Shown here: positions 33,345 to 42,788 of the stretch, one piece after another
How positions within the stretch are numbered: position 1 is the stretch's first letter
Layout: every line of letters begins with the position of its first letter
Assembly (NCBI GenBank): GCA_934169745.1
Contig: CAKPOE010000007.1
Coordinates: forward strand, 1 to 64,000
From: an uncultured Clostridia bacterium
GTDB lineage: Bacteria; Bacillota; Clostridia; TANB77; UBA1234
Direction: 5' to 3'
Length of the DNA: 64,000 nucleotides
Position numbers and translations under genes: made by a program
The notes under the pieces: generated by a model
Databases searched by the model: none
The model's input: the letters and a program-made list of their open reading frames with translations, nothing else
Told to the model about the DNA's origin: nothing

Positions 33345-35432
33345 GTGGCAACCGGAAGACAATTTTCGCTAGAAAATACAAGAAATATAGGAATAATGGC
33401 TCACATTGATGCTGGTAAAACAACAACAACTGAGAGAATATTGTTCTATACAGGTAAGACACATAAAATCGGTGAAGTTCACGATGGTGCAGCTACTATG
33501 GACTGGATGGTTCAAGAGCAAGAAAGAGGTATAACAATTACTTCTGCTGCAACTACATGTTTCTGGAAGAATAATAGAATTAATATTATTGATACACCAG
33601 GACACGTTGACTTTACTGTAGAGGTTGAAAGATCTCTTAGAGTATTGGACGGAAGCGTTACGGTATTTTGTGCTAAAGGCGGAGTTCAACCACAATCAGA
33701 AACAGTTTGGAGACAAGCTGATAAGTATCATGTACCAAGAATGTGCTATGTAAATAAAATGGATACAACTGGTGCTGATTTCTTTAGTTGTGTTGAGCAA
33801 ATGAGAGATAGATTAAAAGCTAATGCTATCCCAGTACAAATTCCAATTGGTGCTGAAGATCAATTCAAAGGTATTGTAGACCTTATTAAAATGAGAGCTT
33901 TCATTCATAAAGATGATTTAGGAAAAGAAATCGAAGAGACAGATGTTCCTGAAGAATTAAAGGCTAAAGCTGAAGAGTTTAGAGCTCAAATGGTTGAAGC
34001 TGCTGCTGAACAAGATGATGAATTAATGATGAAATATCTTGACGGTGGAGAATTGACACCAGATGAAATCAGAAAAGGTTTAAGAAAAGGTACACTTGAT
34101 TGTAAGATTATGCCAGTATGTTGTGGATCTTCATACAAAAACAAGGGTGTTCAAGAATTGCTTGATAATATAATTTATTATATGCCATCACCTCTTGATA
34201 TTCCTGCTATTAAAGGTGTAAACCCAGATACAGGTGAAGAAGAAGATAGAAAACCTTCTGATGAAGAGCCATTTGCAGCATTAGCATTCAAGATTGCTAC
34301 TGATCCATTCGTTGGAAAGCTTTGCTTCTTTAGAGTATATTCTGGTACTTTGGAAACAGGTACAACAGTTTTGAACTCTAATAAAGATAAGAAAGAAAGA
34401 TTTGGTAGAATACTATTAATGCATTCAAACCATAGAGAAGATATTGATAAAGTATATGCTGGAGATATCGCAGCTGCAGTTGGACTAAAAGATGTTACAA
34501 CTGGTGAATCACTTTGTGATCCTGCTCATCCAATCGTACTTGAATCAATGGAATTCCCAGAGCCAGTTATTTCAGTAGCTATTGAGCCTAAGACAAAAGC
34601 TGACCAAGAAAAAATGGGTATCGCTCTTTCAAAACTTGCTGAAGAAGATCCAACATTTAAAACATATACAAACCAAGAAACTGGTCAAACTATTATTTCT
34701 GGTATGGGTGAGTTACACCTAGATATCATTGTTGATAGATTGAAGAGAGAATTCAAGGTTGAATGTAACGTTGGTGCTCCACAAGTTGCATACAAAGAGA
34801 CAATTAGAAATAAAGTTAAAGCTCAAGGTAAGTTTATTAGACAATCTGGTGGTAAAGGACAATACGGTGACGTATGGCTAGAACTTGAACCATTAGAGCC
34901 TGGTAAAGGAATTGAATTCGAGAGCAAAATCGTTGGTGGTGCTGTTCCTAAGGAATACATTAAACCAACAGAAGATGGATTTAGAGAAGCTTGTAATACA
35001 GGTATTATTGCTGGTTACCCAGTAGTAGACGTAAAAGCAACATTAGTTGATGGTTCTTACCATGAAGTTGACTCTTCAGAAATGGCCTTCAAGATTGCTG
35101 CTTCTATGGCTTTCAAAGAAGCTTGCAAGCAAGCTAAACCAGTTCTTCTAGAACCTATAATGAGAGTTGAAATTGTAGTTCCAGAAGAATACATGGGTGA
35201 TGTAATCGGTGACGTAAACTCAAGAAGAGGTAGACTAGAAGGTATGGAAGCAAAAAACGGAATGCAACACATTCATTGCTTCATCCCACTATCTGAAATG
35301 TTTGGTTATGCAACTGATTTAAGATCTAGAACACAAGGTAGAGGAACATATTCTATGGAACCAAGCCATAACGAGGAAGTTCCAAAGTCAGTTCTAGAAG
35401 CTATCACAGCTCAAAGAGCAAAACAACAATAA
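33345..35432 (+). CDS. fusA: elongation factor G
   Basis: 695 residues from GTG 33345 behind AAGGAGG. EF-G drives translocation with GTP. The G1 motif is AHIDAGKTTTTERIL, G2 RGITITSAATT, G3 DTPGHVDFTVEVERSL, and G4 NKMDTTGADF. The C-terminal domains include GMGELHLDIIVDRLKREF and RRGRLEGMEAKNGMQ. Length and order match the standard factor; this is the usual place between rpsG and tuf. Confidence 0.98.
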   Translation: MATGRQFSLENTRNIGIMAHIDAGKTTTTERILFYTGKTHKIGEVHDGAATMDWMVQEQERGITITSAATTCFWKNNRINIIDTPGHVDFTVEVERSLRVLDGSVTVFCAKGGVQPQSETVWRQADKYHVPRMCYVNKMDTTGADFFSCVEQMRDRLKANAIPVQIPIGAEDQFKGIVDLIKMRAFIHKDDLGKEIEETDVPEELKAKAEEFRAQMVEAAAEQDDELMMKYLDGGELTPDEIRKGLRKGTLDCKIMPVCCGSSYKNKGVQELLDNIIYYMPSPLDIPAIKGVNPDTGEEEDRKPSDEEPFAALAFKIATDPFVGKLCFFRVYSGTLETGTTVLNSNKDKKERFGRILLMHSNHREDIDKVYAGDIAAAVGLKDVTTGESLCDPAHPIVLESMEFPEPVISVAIEPKTKADQEKMGIALSKLAEEDPTFKTYTNQETGQTIISGMGELHLDIIVDRLKREFKVECNVGAPQVAYKETIRNKVKAQGKFIRQSGGKGQYGDVWLELEPLEPGKGIEFESKIVGGAVPKEYIKPTEDGFREACNTGIIAGYPVVDVKATLVDGSYHEVDSSEMAFKIAASMAFKEACKQAKPVLLEPIMRVEIVVPEEYMGDVIGDVNSRRGRLEGMEAKNGMQHIHCFIPLSEMFGYATDLRSRTQGRGTYSMEPSHNEEVPKSVLEAITAQRAKQQ

Positions 35433-35461
35433 TTCTTGTGGTACAAAATTTGATTTGTATA

Positions 35462-35490
35462 TTGCAAAATTATTGAAAATTCTGTAAAAT
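35462..35490 (+). promoter_or_regulatory. possible internal tuf promoter
   Basis: TTGCAA (35462-35467), 17 bases, TAAAAT (35485-35490) in the 124-base fusA-tuf gap, about 65 bases before tuf. It would allow extra EF-Tu synthesis. Confidence 0.5.
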
Positions 35491-35556
35491 GAATTATGCA
35501 AAAATGATATTAAAATTCAAAAATATATAAAATAAAATTTAAAGGAGGAAATTTAA

Positions 35557-36756
35557 ATGGCTAAAGAGACATTCGTAAGAAACAAACCACACGTTAATAT
35601 TGGTACAATTGGTCACGTTGACCATGGTAAGACAACATTAACAGCTGCTATTACAAAGTATTTATCATTAAAAGGAGAAGCTGAATTCAAAGCATACGAT
35701 CAAATCGATGGTGCTCCAGAAGAAAGAGCTAGAGGTATTACAATTAATACAGCTCACGTTGAATATGAAACAGAAAAGAGACATTATGCTCACGTTGACT
35801 GCCCAGGACACGCTGACTATGTTAAAAACATGATCACAGGTGCTGCTCAAATGGACGGTGCTATCCTAGTTGTATCTGCAGCTGATGGCCCAATGCCACA
35901 AACAAGAGAACATATCCTTCTTGCTAGACAAGTAGGCGTTCCATATATCGTAGTATTCTTAAATAAATGCGATATGGTTGATGATCCAGAATTATTAGAG
36001 TTAGTAGAAATGGAAGTTAGAGAATTATTATCTAAATATGATTTCCCAGGTGATACAACTCCAATTATCAAAGGTTCTGCATTAAAAGCATTGGAAGCTC
36101 CAAATGATCCTAATGCTCCAGAATATGCATGCATTAAAGAATTGATGGATACAATTGACGAATATATCCCAACACCAGAAAGACCAATCGACCAACCATT
36201 CCTAATGCCAGTTGAAGACGTATTCACAATTACTGGTAGAGGAACAGTTGCAACAGGTAGAGTTGAGAGAGGTGTTGTTAAACTTCAAGACGAAGTTGAA
36301 ATCGTTGGTATCGCTCATGAAACAAAGAAAACTGTTGTTACAGGTGTTGAAATGTTCAGAAAGCTTCTAGATCAAGCTGAAGCTGGTGATAACATTGGTG
36401 TTCTTTTAAGAGGTATTCAAAGAAATGAAATCGAAAGAGGACAAGTATTAGCTAAACCAGGAACAATTCATCCACATACAAAATTCAAAGGTCAAGTATA
36501 CGTATTAACTAAAGAAGAGGGTGGAAGACATACACCATTCTTCAACAACTACAGACCACAATTCTACTTCAGAACAACTGACGTTACAGGTGTTGTTCAA
36601 TTACCAGCAGGAACAGAAATGGTTATGCCTGGTGATAACATCACAATGGACATCGAATTAATCACTCCAATCGCTATTGAAGTTGGATTAAAATTCGCTA
36701 TCCGTGAGGGTGGTAGAACAGTTGGAGCTGGTATCGTTACAGAGATCGCTCAATAA
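35557..36756 (+). CDS. tuf: elongation factor Tu
   Basis: 399 residues behind AAAGGAGG. EF-Tu carries aminoacyl-tRNA to the ribosome. G1 GHVDHGKTTLTAAIT, G2 RGITINTAHVEYE, G3 DCPGHADYVKNMI and G4 NKCDMVDDPE are intact, and domains 2 and 3 include TGRGTVATGRVERG and GGRHTPFFNNYRPQFYFRT. It is followed by a strong terminator that ends the operon. Confidence 0.98.
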   Translation: MAKETFVRNKPHVNIGTIGHVDHGKTTLTAAITKYLSLKGEAEFKAYDQIDGAPEERARGITINTAHVEYETEKRHYAHVDCPGHADYVKNMITGAAQMDGAILVVSAADGPMPQTREHILLARQVGVPYIVVFLNKCDMVDDPELLELVEMEVRELLSKYDFPGDTTPIIKGSALKALEAPNDPNAPEYACIKELMDTIDEYIPTPERPIDQPFLMPVEDVFTITGRGTVATGRVERGVVKLQDEVEIVGIAHETKKTVVTGVEMFRKLLDQAEAGDNIGVLLRGIQRNEIERGQVLAKPGTIHPHTKFKGQVYVLTKEEGGRHTPFFNNYRPQFYFRTTDVTGVVQLPAGTEMVMPGDNITMDIELITPIAIEVGLKFAIREGGRTVGAGIVTEIAQ

Positions 36757-36771
36757 TAATTGTTGAAAAGT

Positions 36772-36798
36772 ATGACGGCATTTATGCCGTCATTTTTT
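36772..36798 (+). terminator. str operon terminator
   Basis: ATGACGGCAT (36772-36781) and ATGCCGTCAT (36784-36793) form a 10-bp stem, and a T-run follows, 16 bases after the tuf stop. Confidence 0.93.
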
Positions 36799-36808
36799 AT
36801 GCAAAAAT

Positions 36809-36882
36809 GAACGATTTTCCGGCAGCCACTTTTTCGTTCATTTTCGAACAATTTTCCGGCTGCCTCTTTTTCGTTCATTTTT
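36809..36882. repeat. two tandem copies of the dispersed repeat
   Basis: 36809-36844 and 36846-36882 are near-identical ~36-base units (GAACGATTTTCCGGCAGCC... and GAACAATTTTCCGGCTGCC...), each ending TTTTTCGTTCATTTT. They carry the reverse complement of the core found in the 2.5 kb inverted repeat. Confidence 0.8.
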
Positions 36883-36910
36883 CTATTGTGTAAATTGTAT
36901 GTGTTTGATA

Positions 36911-36939
36911 TTGCATTTGTTAAATGGTTGTATTATAAT
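36911..36939 (+). promoter_or_regulatory. plsX promoter
   Basis: TTGCAT (36911-36916), 17 bases, TATAAT (36934-36939), about 100 bases before plsX. I saw no FapR-type operator. Confidence 0.65.
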
Positions 36940-37041
36940 TCTCTATTGTATGTACGATATGGTCAGAGATGTTTAAAAAGTATAATATATGTAGTAGAAT
37001 AATCATATATCTGTATTAAAGTACAGATGAAAGGAGATAAT

Positions 37042-38055
37042 ATGAAAATATTATTGGACGTCATGGGCGGTGACTATGCTCCAGATGAAATGATTAAAGG
37101 TGCTGTTGATGCAGCGGATGGTTTGGAGTCGGAAAAGATTATCTTAATTGGTAATGAAAAGACAATAAAAGAAAAAGTCAAAGAAATATATGGTAAAGAT
37201 GATATTTCTGATGTAAATCACAAGCTGGTTATAAAAAATGCAACAGAGGTTATTACAAACGAAGAATCGCCTACGGAAGCAATAAAACACAAAAAAGATG
37301 CATCGATGGTTGTGGGTTTTCAAATGCTTAAAGATGGTGAAGGAGATGTTTTAGTTTCAGCCGGAAGTACAGGAGCCTTTATGGCGGGTGGACTTTTAAA
37401 GGTTGGCAGAATTAAAGGCATCGATAGACCAGCTCTTTGTCCTATGCTTCCTACTTATGATGGAAAGGGCTTTATGCTTATTGATTCTGGCGCAAACACG
37501 AACTGCAGACCGATAAATTTATTGCAATTTGCGGAGATGGGTTCAATTTACATGAAGCAAGTCTTTGGAAGAGAAAATCCTAAAATTGGACTTCTTAACA
37601 TTGGTGCAGAAGAGGGCAAAGGAAATGATCTCCTAAAAGAGTCTTATGTAAGACTACAGGAGGACAGCAAAGTTGATTTTTATGGTAATATTGAAGGTAG
37701 ATATATTTTTGATGGAGATGTTGATGTTGTTGTTACAGATGGACTTACAGGAAATGTTACTTTAAAAACAGTTGAAGGAATGGGTGCAACAGTAAATAAG
37801 ATGTTAAAAGAGGAACTTTTAAGAAATCCTTGGACGAAGTTCTTGTCGCTTTTATTAAAGCCGGCATTAAAAAGTTTTAAGAAAAGAATGGATTATAGTG
37901 AATATGGTGGAGCGCTTCTTTTGGGAATAAATAAGCCTATGGTTAAGTGTCACGGAAGCGCAAAAGCAAAGCTTGTAAAGATTACATTAAAACAAGCAGA
38001 AGATTTTGCAAAGAACAAAGTGGTAGAAACTATAAAAGAAAATATTGACAAATAA
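37042..38055 (+). CDS. plsX: phosphate acyltransferase PlsX
   Basis: 337 residues from ATG 37042, 6 bases after AAAGGAG. PlsX converts acyl-ACP to acyl-phosphate for phosphatidic acid synthesis. LLDVMGGDYAPDEMIKGA opens the protein, with SAGSTGAFMAGG, DSGANTNCRP, LNIGAEEGKGN and VVTDGLTGNVTLKT following, all family signatures. acpP and rnc come next, a common Firmicute arrangement of lipid-synthesis genes. Confidence 0.96.
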   Translation: MKILLDVMGGDYAPDEMIKGAVDAADGLESEKIILIGNEKTIKEKVKEIYGKDDISDVNHKLVIKNATEVITNEESPTEAIKHKKDASMVVGFQMLKDGEGDVLVSAGSTGAFMAGGLLKVGRIKGIDRPALCPMLPTYDGKGFMLIDSGANTNCRPINLLQFAEMGSIYMKQVFGRENPKIGLLNIGAEEGKGNDLLKESYVRLQEDSKVDFYGNIEGRYIFDGDVDVVVTDGLTGNVTLKTVEGMGATVNKMLKEELLRNPWTKFLSLLLKPALKSFKKRMDYSEYGGALLLGINKPMVKCHGSAKAKLVKITLKQAEDFAKNKVVETIKENIDK

Positions 38056-38116
38056 TAAATTATATAATATTGTTATTCTATGAGCAGTAGAAAACAAAAG
38101 AAGGGGGGCATTTTTG

Positions 38117-38356
38117 GTGAATCCAGATGCAATTTTAGAAAAAGTAAAAGAGGTTATTGTTGACCAATTAGGCGTTGAAGAAGATATTATCAAATTAGAT
38201 ACATCTTTTATTGATGATTTAGGAGCTGATTCTTTGGATATAGTTGAATTGATTATGTCTTTAGAAGAAGAATTTGATATACAAATACCTGATGGTGATG
38301 CTGAGAAAATCTCAACTGTTGGAGACGTTGTAGAATACATTAAAAATAATCAATAG
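38117..38356 (+). CDS. acpP: acyl carrier protein
   Basis: 79 residues from GTG 38117, 8 bases after GGGGGG; the TTG just before it is too close to the ribosome binding site. The phosphopantetheine Ser is in LGADSLDIVELIM, and the protein is acidic throughout. It supplies acyl groups to PlsX, encoded just upstream, and to fatty acid synthesis. Confidence 0.96.
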   Translation: MNPDAILEKVKEVIVDQLGVEEDIIKLDTSFIDDLGADSLDIVELIMSLEEEFDIQIPDGDAEKISTVGDVVEYIKNNQ

Positions 38357-38365
38357 TAATTTATA

Positions 38366-38390
38366 AAAGAGCGAGTATTCCGCTCTTTTT
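38366..38390 (+). terminator. terminator after acpP
   Basis: AAAGAGCG (38366-38373) and CGCTCTTT (38381-38388) with trailing T. Transcription of rnc may rely on read-through, since no good promoter lies between. Confidence 0.8.
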
Positions 38391-38421
38391 GATTATCTAG
38401 TGTAGAAGATGAGGTAGAAGT

Positions 38422-39081
38422 ATGAATATTGAACAAGAAATAAATTATGAATTTAGAGATAAGTCTTTAATCGAAAATGCAATGACGCATACATCGTTTG
38501 CCAACGAAAACAAAGGAATGGAAAGCAATGAAAGGGTAGAGTTTCTTGGCGATGCTGTTTTAGAACTTATTTCAAGTGAGTATCTTTTTAAAACATATCC
38601 AAATTTATCTGAAGGAGTTATGACAAAAACTCGTGCGTATGCAGTATGTGAAGCCTCTTTGGTTAAGGTTGCGAAAAAATATCATTTTGAGAACTATATT
38701 AAACTTGGAAAGTGTGAAACTGCTAATAATGAAGAATGTAAGCCTTCAATTTTGGCAGATAGTGTGGAGGCCGTTATTGGAGCCATTTTTATGGATAGCG
38801 GATATGAAGAAGCTAAAAGGTTCATTCTTCCAAATATCATTACTTTTATTGAAGAGTGTGTGAAGGGCGGAAATAAGGACTATAAAACGAAGTTGCAAGA
38901 AAAATTGCAAGTGCATGGTGATGTGAAGATAGAATATAAGCTTGTGGAAGAAAAAGGCGCTGAACATGACAGAGTTTTCGTTGTGGAAGTTTATTGTAAT
39001 GATAAAAAACTTGGTCGCGGTGAAGGAAAAAATAAAAAAGAAGCTGAGATGGAAGCAGCAAGAGAGGCACTGGAAGCATAA
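38422..39081 (+). CDS. rnc: ribonuclease III
   Basis: 219 residues behind GAGGTAG. RNase III cleaves double-stranded RNA, including rRNA precursors. The catalytic signature is NERVEFLGDAVLELISSEYLF (residues ~35-55), with the second acidic cluster in LADSVEAVIGAIFMDSG. A double-stranded-RNA-binding domain (~150-218) ends the protein. It follows acpP as in many Firmicutes, where smc often comes next; here csaB follows instead. Confidence 0.96.
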   Translation: MNIEQEINYEFRDKSLIENAMTHTSFANENKGMESNERVEFLGDAVLELISSEYLFKTYPNLSEGVMTKTRAYAVCEASLVKVAKKYHFENYIKLGKCETANNEECKPSILADSVEAVIGAIFMDSGYEEAKRFILPNIITFIEECVKGGNKDYKTKLQEKLQVHGDVKIEYKLVEEKGAEHDRVFVVEVYCNDKKLGRGEGKNKKEAEMEAAREALEA

Positions 39082-39087
39082 ATGAGA

Positions 39088-39119
39088 AAAATACCAATAA
39101 CATATTGGTATTTTTTTTT
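39088..39119 (+). terminator. terminator after rnc
   Basis: ATACCAATA (39091-39099) and TATTGGTAT (39103-39111) with flanking A and T tracts. Confidence 0.9.
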
Positions 39120-39154
39120 CGTTATGGTACAATAAATTCATAGGAGTGATAAAT

Positions 39155-40246
39155 TTGAAAAATGTACTTATATCAGGGTATTATGGATTTAATAATACTG
39201 GAGATGAGGCTATGATAGAGACTATGTCTATTTTGCTTGCAAAAAGAAATTATGGTCTTATAGTGCTTTCATCAAATCCAGAAAAAACTAAGGAGTTATA
39301 TAATGTACAGGCTTATGATAGGTATAAGCTTATGGATGTTATAAAGGCGATTAAAAAAGCTGATATTGTTGTAAGTGGCGGTGGAACATTGTTTCAAGAT
39401 ATTACGAGTAAGAAAAGTATTTGGTACTATCTTGGAATAGTTAAGCTTGCTAAATTACTTGGTAAAAAGGTTTGTGTTGCATATCAAGGAATGGGTCCTA
39501 TTGATACAAAATTATACAGAAACATGACAAAGCAAACCCTGAATGGAAAATTTGTTAAACTTGTTGCTTTGAGAGATAAAAATGCTATTGAATATGCAAA
39601 AGAGATAGGTATAAAAGAAGAGAAAATTTCGTTTTCATCTGATATGGTGTTTATGATGCAGCCTCCAGCAAAAGAACGTTCCATGAAGATTTTAAAAGAC
39701 AATTTGCATGGATATGTTGATGGTCAGAAGCTTATTGGACTTTCGGTACGTGAATGGAAAGACAAAGATAGGACCGATTTGTTTGCCGAGCTTGCTGATA
39801 AACTTGTGGAAAAATACGATGCAAGGATTGTATTCTTTCCTTTTCATAAACCAAAAGATGCAGAGATAAGTAAGATTATTATGCATAAGATGAAGCATGA
39901 AGATGCGACAACATTGATACCGAATAGATATTTACCATCGGAGATACTTGGCACGATGGGGCTTATGAATGTTAATATAGGAGTGAGATTACATTCGCTT
40001 GTTTTCTCAGCGGTGATGAATGTTCCAACAATAGGGATATCTTATGATCCAAAAATAGACGGCTTTTTAGAAATGATAAATATGACACCAGTGTGCACTT
40101 ATGAGGATATTTCGGTTGATAAACTTTTTGAGCATGCCTGCAGGTTTATTGATGGAGAAAGAGTTGACTATACAGATAAGATTGCAGAATTCAAACGTAT
40201 CGGTGAGGAAACATTGGATAGAATAATAGAAGAAATAGAAAAATAA
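39155..40246 (+). CDS. csaB: polysaccharide pyruvyltransferase CsaB
   Basis: 363 residues from TTG 39155, 8 bases after AGGAG (an in-frame GTG at 39146 overlaps the ribosome binding site). CsaB adds pyruvate ketals to the secondary cell-wall polymer, creating the ligand for S-layer SLH domains. The opening ISGYYGFNNTGDEAMIETM, DIVVSGGGTLFQDITS, VAYQGMGPI and IGVRLHSLVFSAV are typical. It begins an operon with yitT and the transketolase genes. Together with the ManNAc-making genes near 47-50 kb it points to a pyruvylated wall glycan. Confidence 0.93.
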   Translation: MKNVLISGYYGFNNTGDEAMIETMSILLAKRNYGLIVLSSNPEKTKELYNVQAYDRYKLMDVIKAIKKADIVVSGGGTLFQDITSKKSIWYYLGIVKLAKLLGKKVCVAYQGMGPIDTKLYRNMTKQTLNGKFVKLVALRDKNAIEYAKEIGIKEEKISFSSDMVFMMQPPAKERSMKILKDNLHGYVDGQKLIGLSVREWKDKDRTDLFAELADKLVEKYDARIVFFPFHKPKDAEISKIIMHKMKHEDATTLIPNRYLPSEILGTMGLMNVNIGVRLHSLVFSAVMNVPTIGISYDPKIDGFLEMINMTPVCTYEDISVDKLFEHACRFIDGERVDYTDKIAEFKRIGEETLDRIIEEIEK

Positions 40247-40257
40247 GGATGAGATAA

Positions 40258-41085
40258 ATGAAGAATAAAGTTTTGAAATATGTTTTAGCGATTTTGGGTG
40301 GAGCAATTGTTGGTTTAGGGACGGGATGGATACTGTTACCATTAAAGCTTTCAACAGGAGGCTTTAGCGGAATTGCTACACTTGTACATTACTTATTTAA
40401 TGTTCCAGCTGGAATTGTGACATTGGTACTTAATATACCTTTGTTTTTAGTTGCTATTAAAATGTTGGGAATTCAATACAGTTTTAGAACATTTGCAAGT
40501 ATGCTTTCACTTTCATTAGCACTTACGATTACAGAAAGGTGGAACCCTTTAACATCTGATTTGATTCTTGCATCTATTTTTGGAGGAGCAATAATTGGTG
40601 TTGGATTGGCACTTTCTCTGAGAGGGGAAGCTACAACTGGTGGAACTGACCTCATTGCGAAACTTATACAAGTAAAGAAACCGTATTTGAATTTGGGTGA
40701 AATACTTTTGATAATTGATGGTTTGATTATTGCGATTTCATCTTTTACATTTGAAAGTATAGAGGTAGCTTTATATTCAGGAATTGCTGTTTTTGTAATG
40801 ACTAAGATAATGGATTTGATTTTGGAAGGTGGAGGATATGCGAAAGCTATGTTTATTATTACTGATAAGGAAGAAGAGATTTCTGAGTATATAATAAACG
40901 AAGTTCAGCGAAGTGCTACTAAAATAGAGGCTCAAGGAATATATTCAAAAAAAGATAAAAACATTTTGTTATGTGTTGCAAATAAAAGAGAAATACCTAA
41001 AATAAAGAACAAAATAAAAGAAATTGATAGTGGATGTTTTATTATAATTACAACTGTGACAGAGGCTATTGGTACAGGTTTCTAA
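40258..41085 (+). CDS. YitT family membrane protein
   Basis: 275 residues: five to six membrane helices (residues ~8-190; GAIVGLGTGWILLPLKLSTGG, LRGEATTGGTDLIA) and a C-terminal soluble domain (~200-275) of DUF2179 type, YSKKDKNILLCVANKREIPKIK. Family members are widespread in Firmicutes and of unknown function. It lies 12 bases after csaB and 16 before the transketolase pair. Confidence 0.88.
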   Translation: MKNKVLKYVLAILGGAIVGLGTGWILLPLKLSTGGFSGIATLVHYLFNVPAGIVTLVLNIPLFLVAIKMLGIQYSFRTFASMLSLSLALTITERWNPLTSDLILASIFGGAIIGVGLALSLRGEATTGGTDLIAKLIQVKKPYLNLGEILLIIDGLIIAISSFTFESIEVALYSGIAVFVMTKIMDLILEGGGYAKAMFIITDKEEEISEYIINEVQRSATKIEAQGIYSKKDKNILLCVANKREIPKIKNKIKEIDSGCFIIITTVTEAIGTGF

Positions 41086-41101
41086 AGTTTGGAGGTAGAT
41101 T

Positions 41102-41884
41102 ATGGATTTGATTAACATTGCAAGAGAAGTACGAAAAGATATTTTATTAGAAATTTATTCAGCTAATTCTGGACACCCAGGTGGTGCACTTTCATGTGCA
41201 GATATTTTAACAGCAATATATTTTAATTTGATAAATGAAGGAGATAAAGTTGTACTATCGAAAGGTCATGCATCTGCTGCACTATATGCAGTTTTGGCAG
41301 AAAAAGGTTTCTTCGATAAAGAAGAGTTGAGAACTTTTAGAAAATTAGGTAGTAAATTACAAGGCCATCCTTCTTTGTTAAAAACAAATGGTGTTGATGC
41401 TTCAAGTGGTTCATTAGGACAAGGGTTATCAGTCGCAAATGGCATTGCACTTTCATTCAAGTTAGATAAAAAACCTAATCATGTATATGTTGTTCTTGGC
41501 GATGGCGAAATACAAGAGGGACAAATTTGGGAAGCGGCAATGACAGCCAATCATTATGACTTAAATAATGTGATTGCTTTTTTGGATTATAATAAACTAC
41601 AAATAGATGGAAGCAATGATGAAGTAATGAAAATTGCTCCTGTAAAAGAAAAGTTTAGTGCGTTTGGATGGTATGTTCAAAAAATTGATGGTCACAATTT
41701 TGATGAGATTATAATGGCAGTTAATAATGCCAAGATACAAAAAAAACCATCTTTAATTATAGCAAACACAATAAAAGGAAAAGGCGTATCGTTTATGGAA
41801 AATCAAGTTGGCTGGCATGGTAAGGCACCTAATCAAGATGAATACGAAAGAGCCATTAAGGAGGTATGCAATGATTGCAACTAG
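41102..41884 (+). CDS. transketolase, N-terminal (TPP-binding) subunit
   Basis: 260 residues behind TTTGGAGG. Transketolase is split here into two genes, as in many Clostridia. This half binds thiamine diphosphate: NSGHPGGALSCADIL, KGHASAALYAVLAEKG, GSLGQGLSVANGIAL and GDGEIQEGQIWEA with the Mg/TPP motif GDG...N. It joins ribose and xylulose phosphates in the non-oxidative pentose pathway. It overlaps the C-terminal subunit gene by 14 bases, suggesting translational coupling and equimolar synthesis. Confidence 0.95.
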   Translation: MDLINIAREVRKDILLEIYSANSGHPGGALSCADILTAIYFNLINEGDKVVLSKGHASAALYAVLAEKGFFDKEELRTFRKLGSKLQGHPSLLKTNGVDASSGSLGQGLSVANGIALSFKLDKKPNHVYVVLGDGEIQEGQIWEAAMTANHYDLNNVIAFLDYNKLQIDGSNDEVMKIAPVKEKFSAFGWYVQKIDGHNFDEIIMAVNNAKIQKKPSLIIANTIKGKGVSFMENQVGWHGKAPNQDEYERAIKEVCNDCN

Positions 41885-42788
41885 AGAAAGTTATGGAAAA
41901 GCTTTAGCAGAGCTTGGAGAGAAATATAAAGATGTGGTTGTGCTTGATGCGGATTTGGCAAATGCAACGAAGACCATAGAATTTAAAAAGAAGTTTCCTG
42001 AGAGATTTTTCGATATTGGAATTGCTGAACAAGATTTAATAGGAACAGCAGCAGGGCTGGCCTTGGGTGGAAAAATCCCATTCGCAAGCACATTTGCAGT
42101 TTTTGCAAGTGGAAGAGCATATGATCAAGTTAGAAATACAGTTGCTTATTCTAAGTTAAATGTTAAAATTGCAGCTACACACGCAGGCATTACTGTTGGT
42201 GAAGATGGGGCTTCACATCAAGCTTTGGAGGACATTTCACTTATGAGAAGTATACCTAATATGGTGGTTTGTTCGCCAGCAGATGATAGATGCACTAAAT
42301 GGCTTATTGAAGAGGCAATAAAATATAATGGACCTATGTATATCCGTCTTGCTAGGCCGGCTACAGAAGAGATCTATTCAAATGATGTAAAATTTGAACT
42401 AGGTAAAGGAATTCAACATGGAGATGGAAAAGATGCTACAATATTTGCTACAGGTGTAACTGTTGCAGAAGCGTTGAAAGCAAAAGAAATTTTGAAGCAA
42501 AAAAACATTGATGTAAGAGTTGTAGATATGCATACAATAAAACCAATTGATAAGGAACTTATAGTAAAGTGTGCAAATGAAACCGATAAATTGTATACAG
42601 TGGAGGACCACAGTATTATAGGTGGTTTGGGAAGCACTGTTTGTGAAATATTATGTGATAGTGCTCCTAAAAAGGTTACAAGAATAGGAATTAATGATGA
42701 GTTTGGACAATCTGGAAAATGGCAAGAATTAATGGAGTATTACGGAATAACCGCTGAAAAAATCGCAGAAAGGATTATTAAAGAATAA
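41871..42788 (+). CDS. transketolase, C-terminal subunit
   Basis: 305 residues from ATG 41871 behind AAGGAGGT. It contains the pyrimidine-binding domain (DADLANATK, FDIGIAEQDLIGTAAGLALGG, THAGITVGEDGASHQALEDI) and the C-terminal domain (ATIFATGVTVAEALKA, DKLYTVEDHSIIGGLG). It completes the split enzyme encoded just upstream. Its stop codon abuts the start of the next gene. Confidence 0.95.
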   Translation: MIATRESYGKALAELGEKYKDVVVLDADLANATKTIEFKKKFPERFFDIGIAEQDLIGTAAGLALGGKIPFASTFAVFASGRAYDQVRNTVAYSKLNVKIAATHAGITVGEDGASHQALEDISLMRSIPNMVVCSPADDRCTKWLIEEAIKYNGPMYIRLARPATEEIYSNDVKFELGKGIQHGDGKDATIFATGVTVAEALKAKEILKQKNIDVRVVDMHTIKPIDKELIVKCANETDKLYTVEDHSIIGGLGSTVCEILCDSAPKKVTRIGINDEFGQSGKWQELMEYYGITAEKIAERIIKE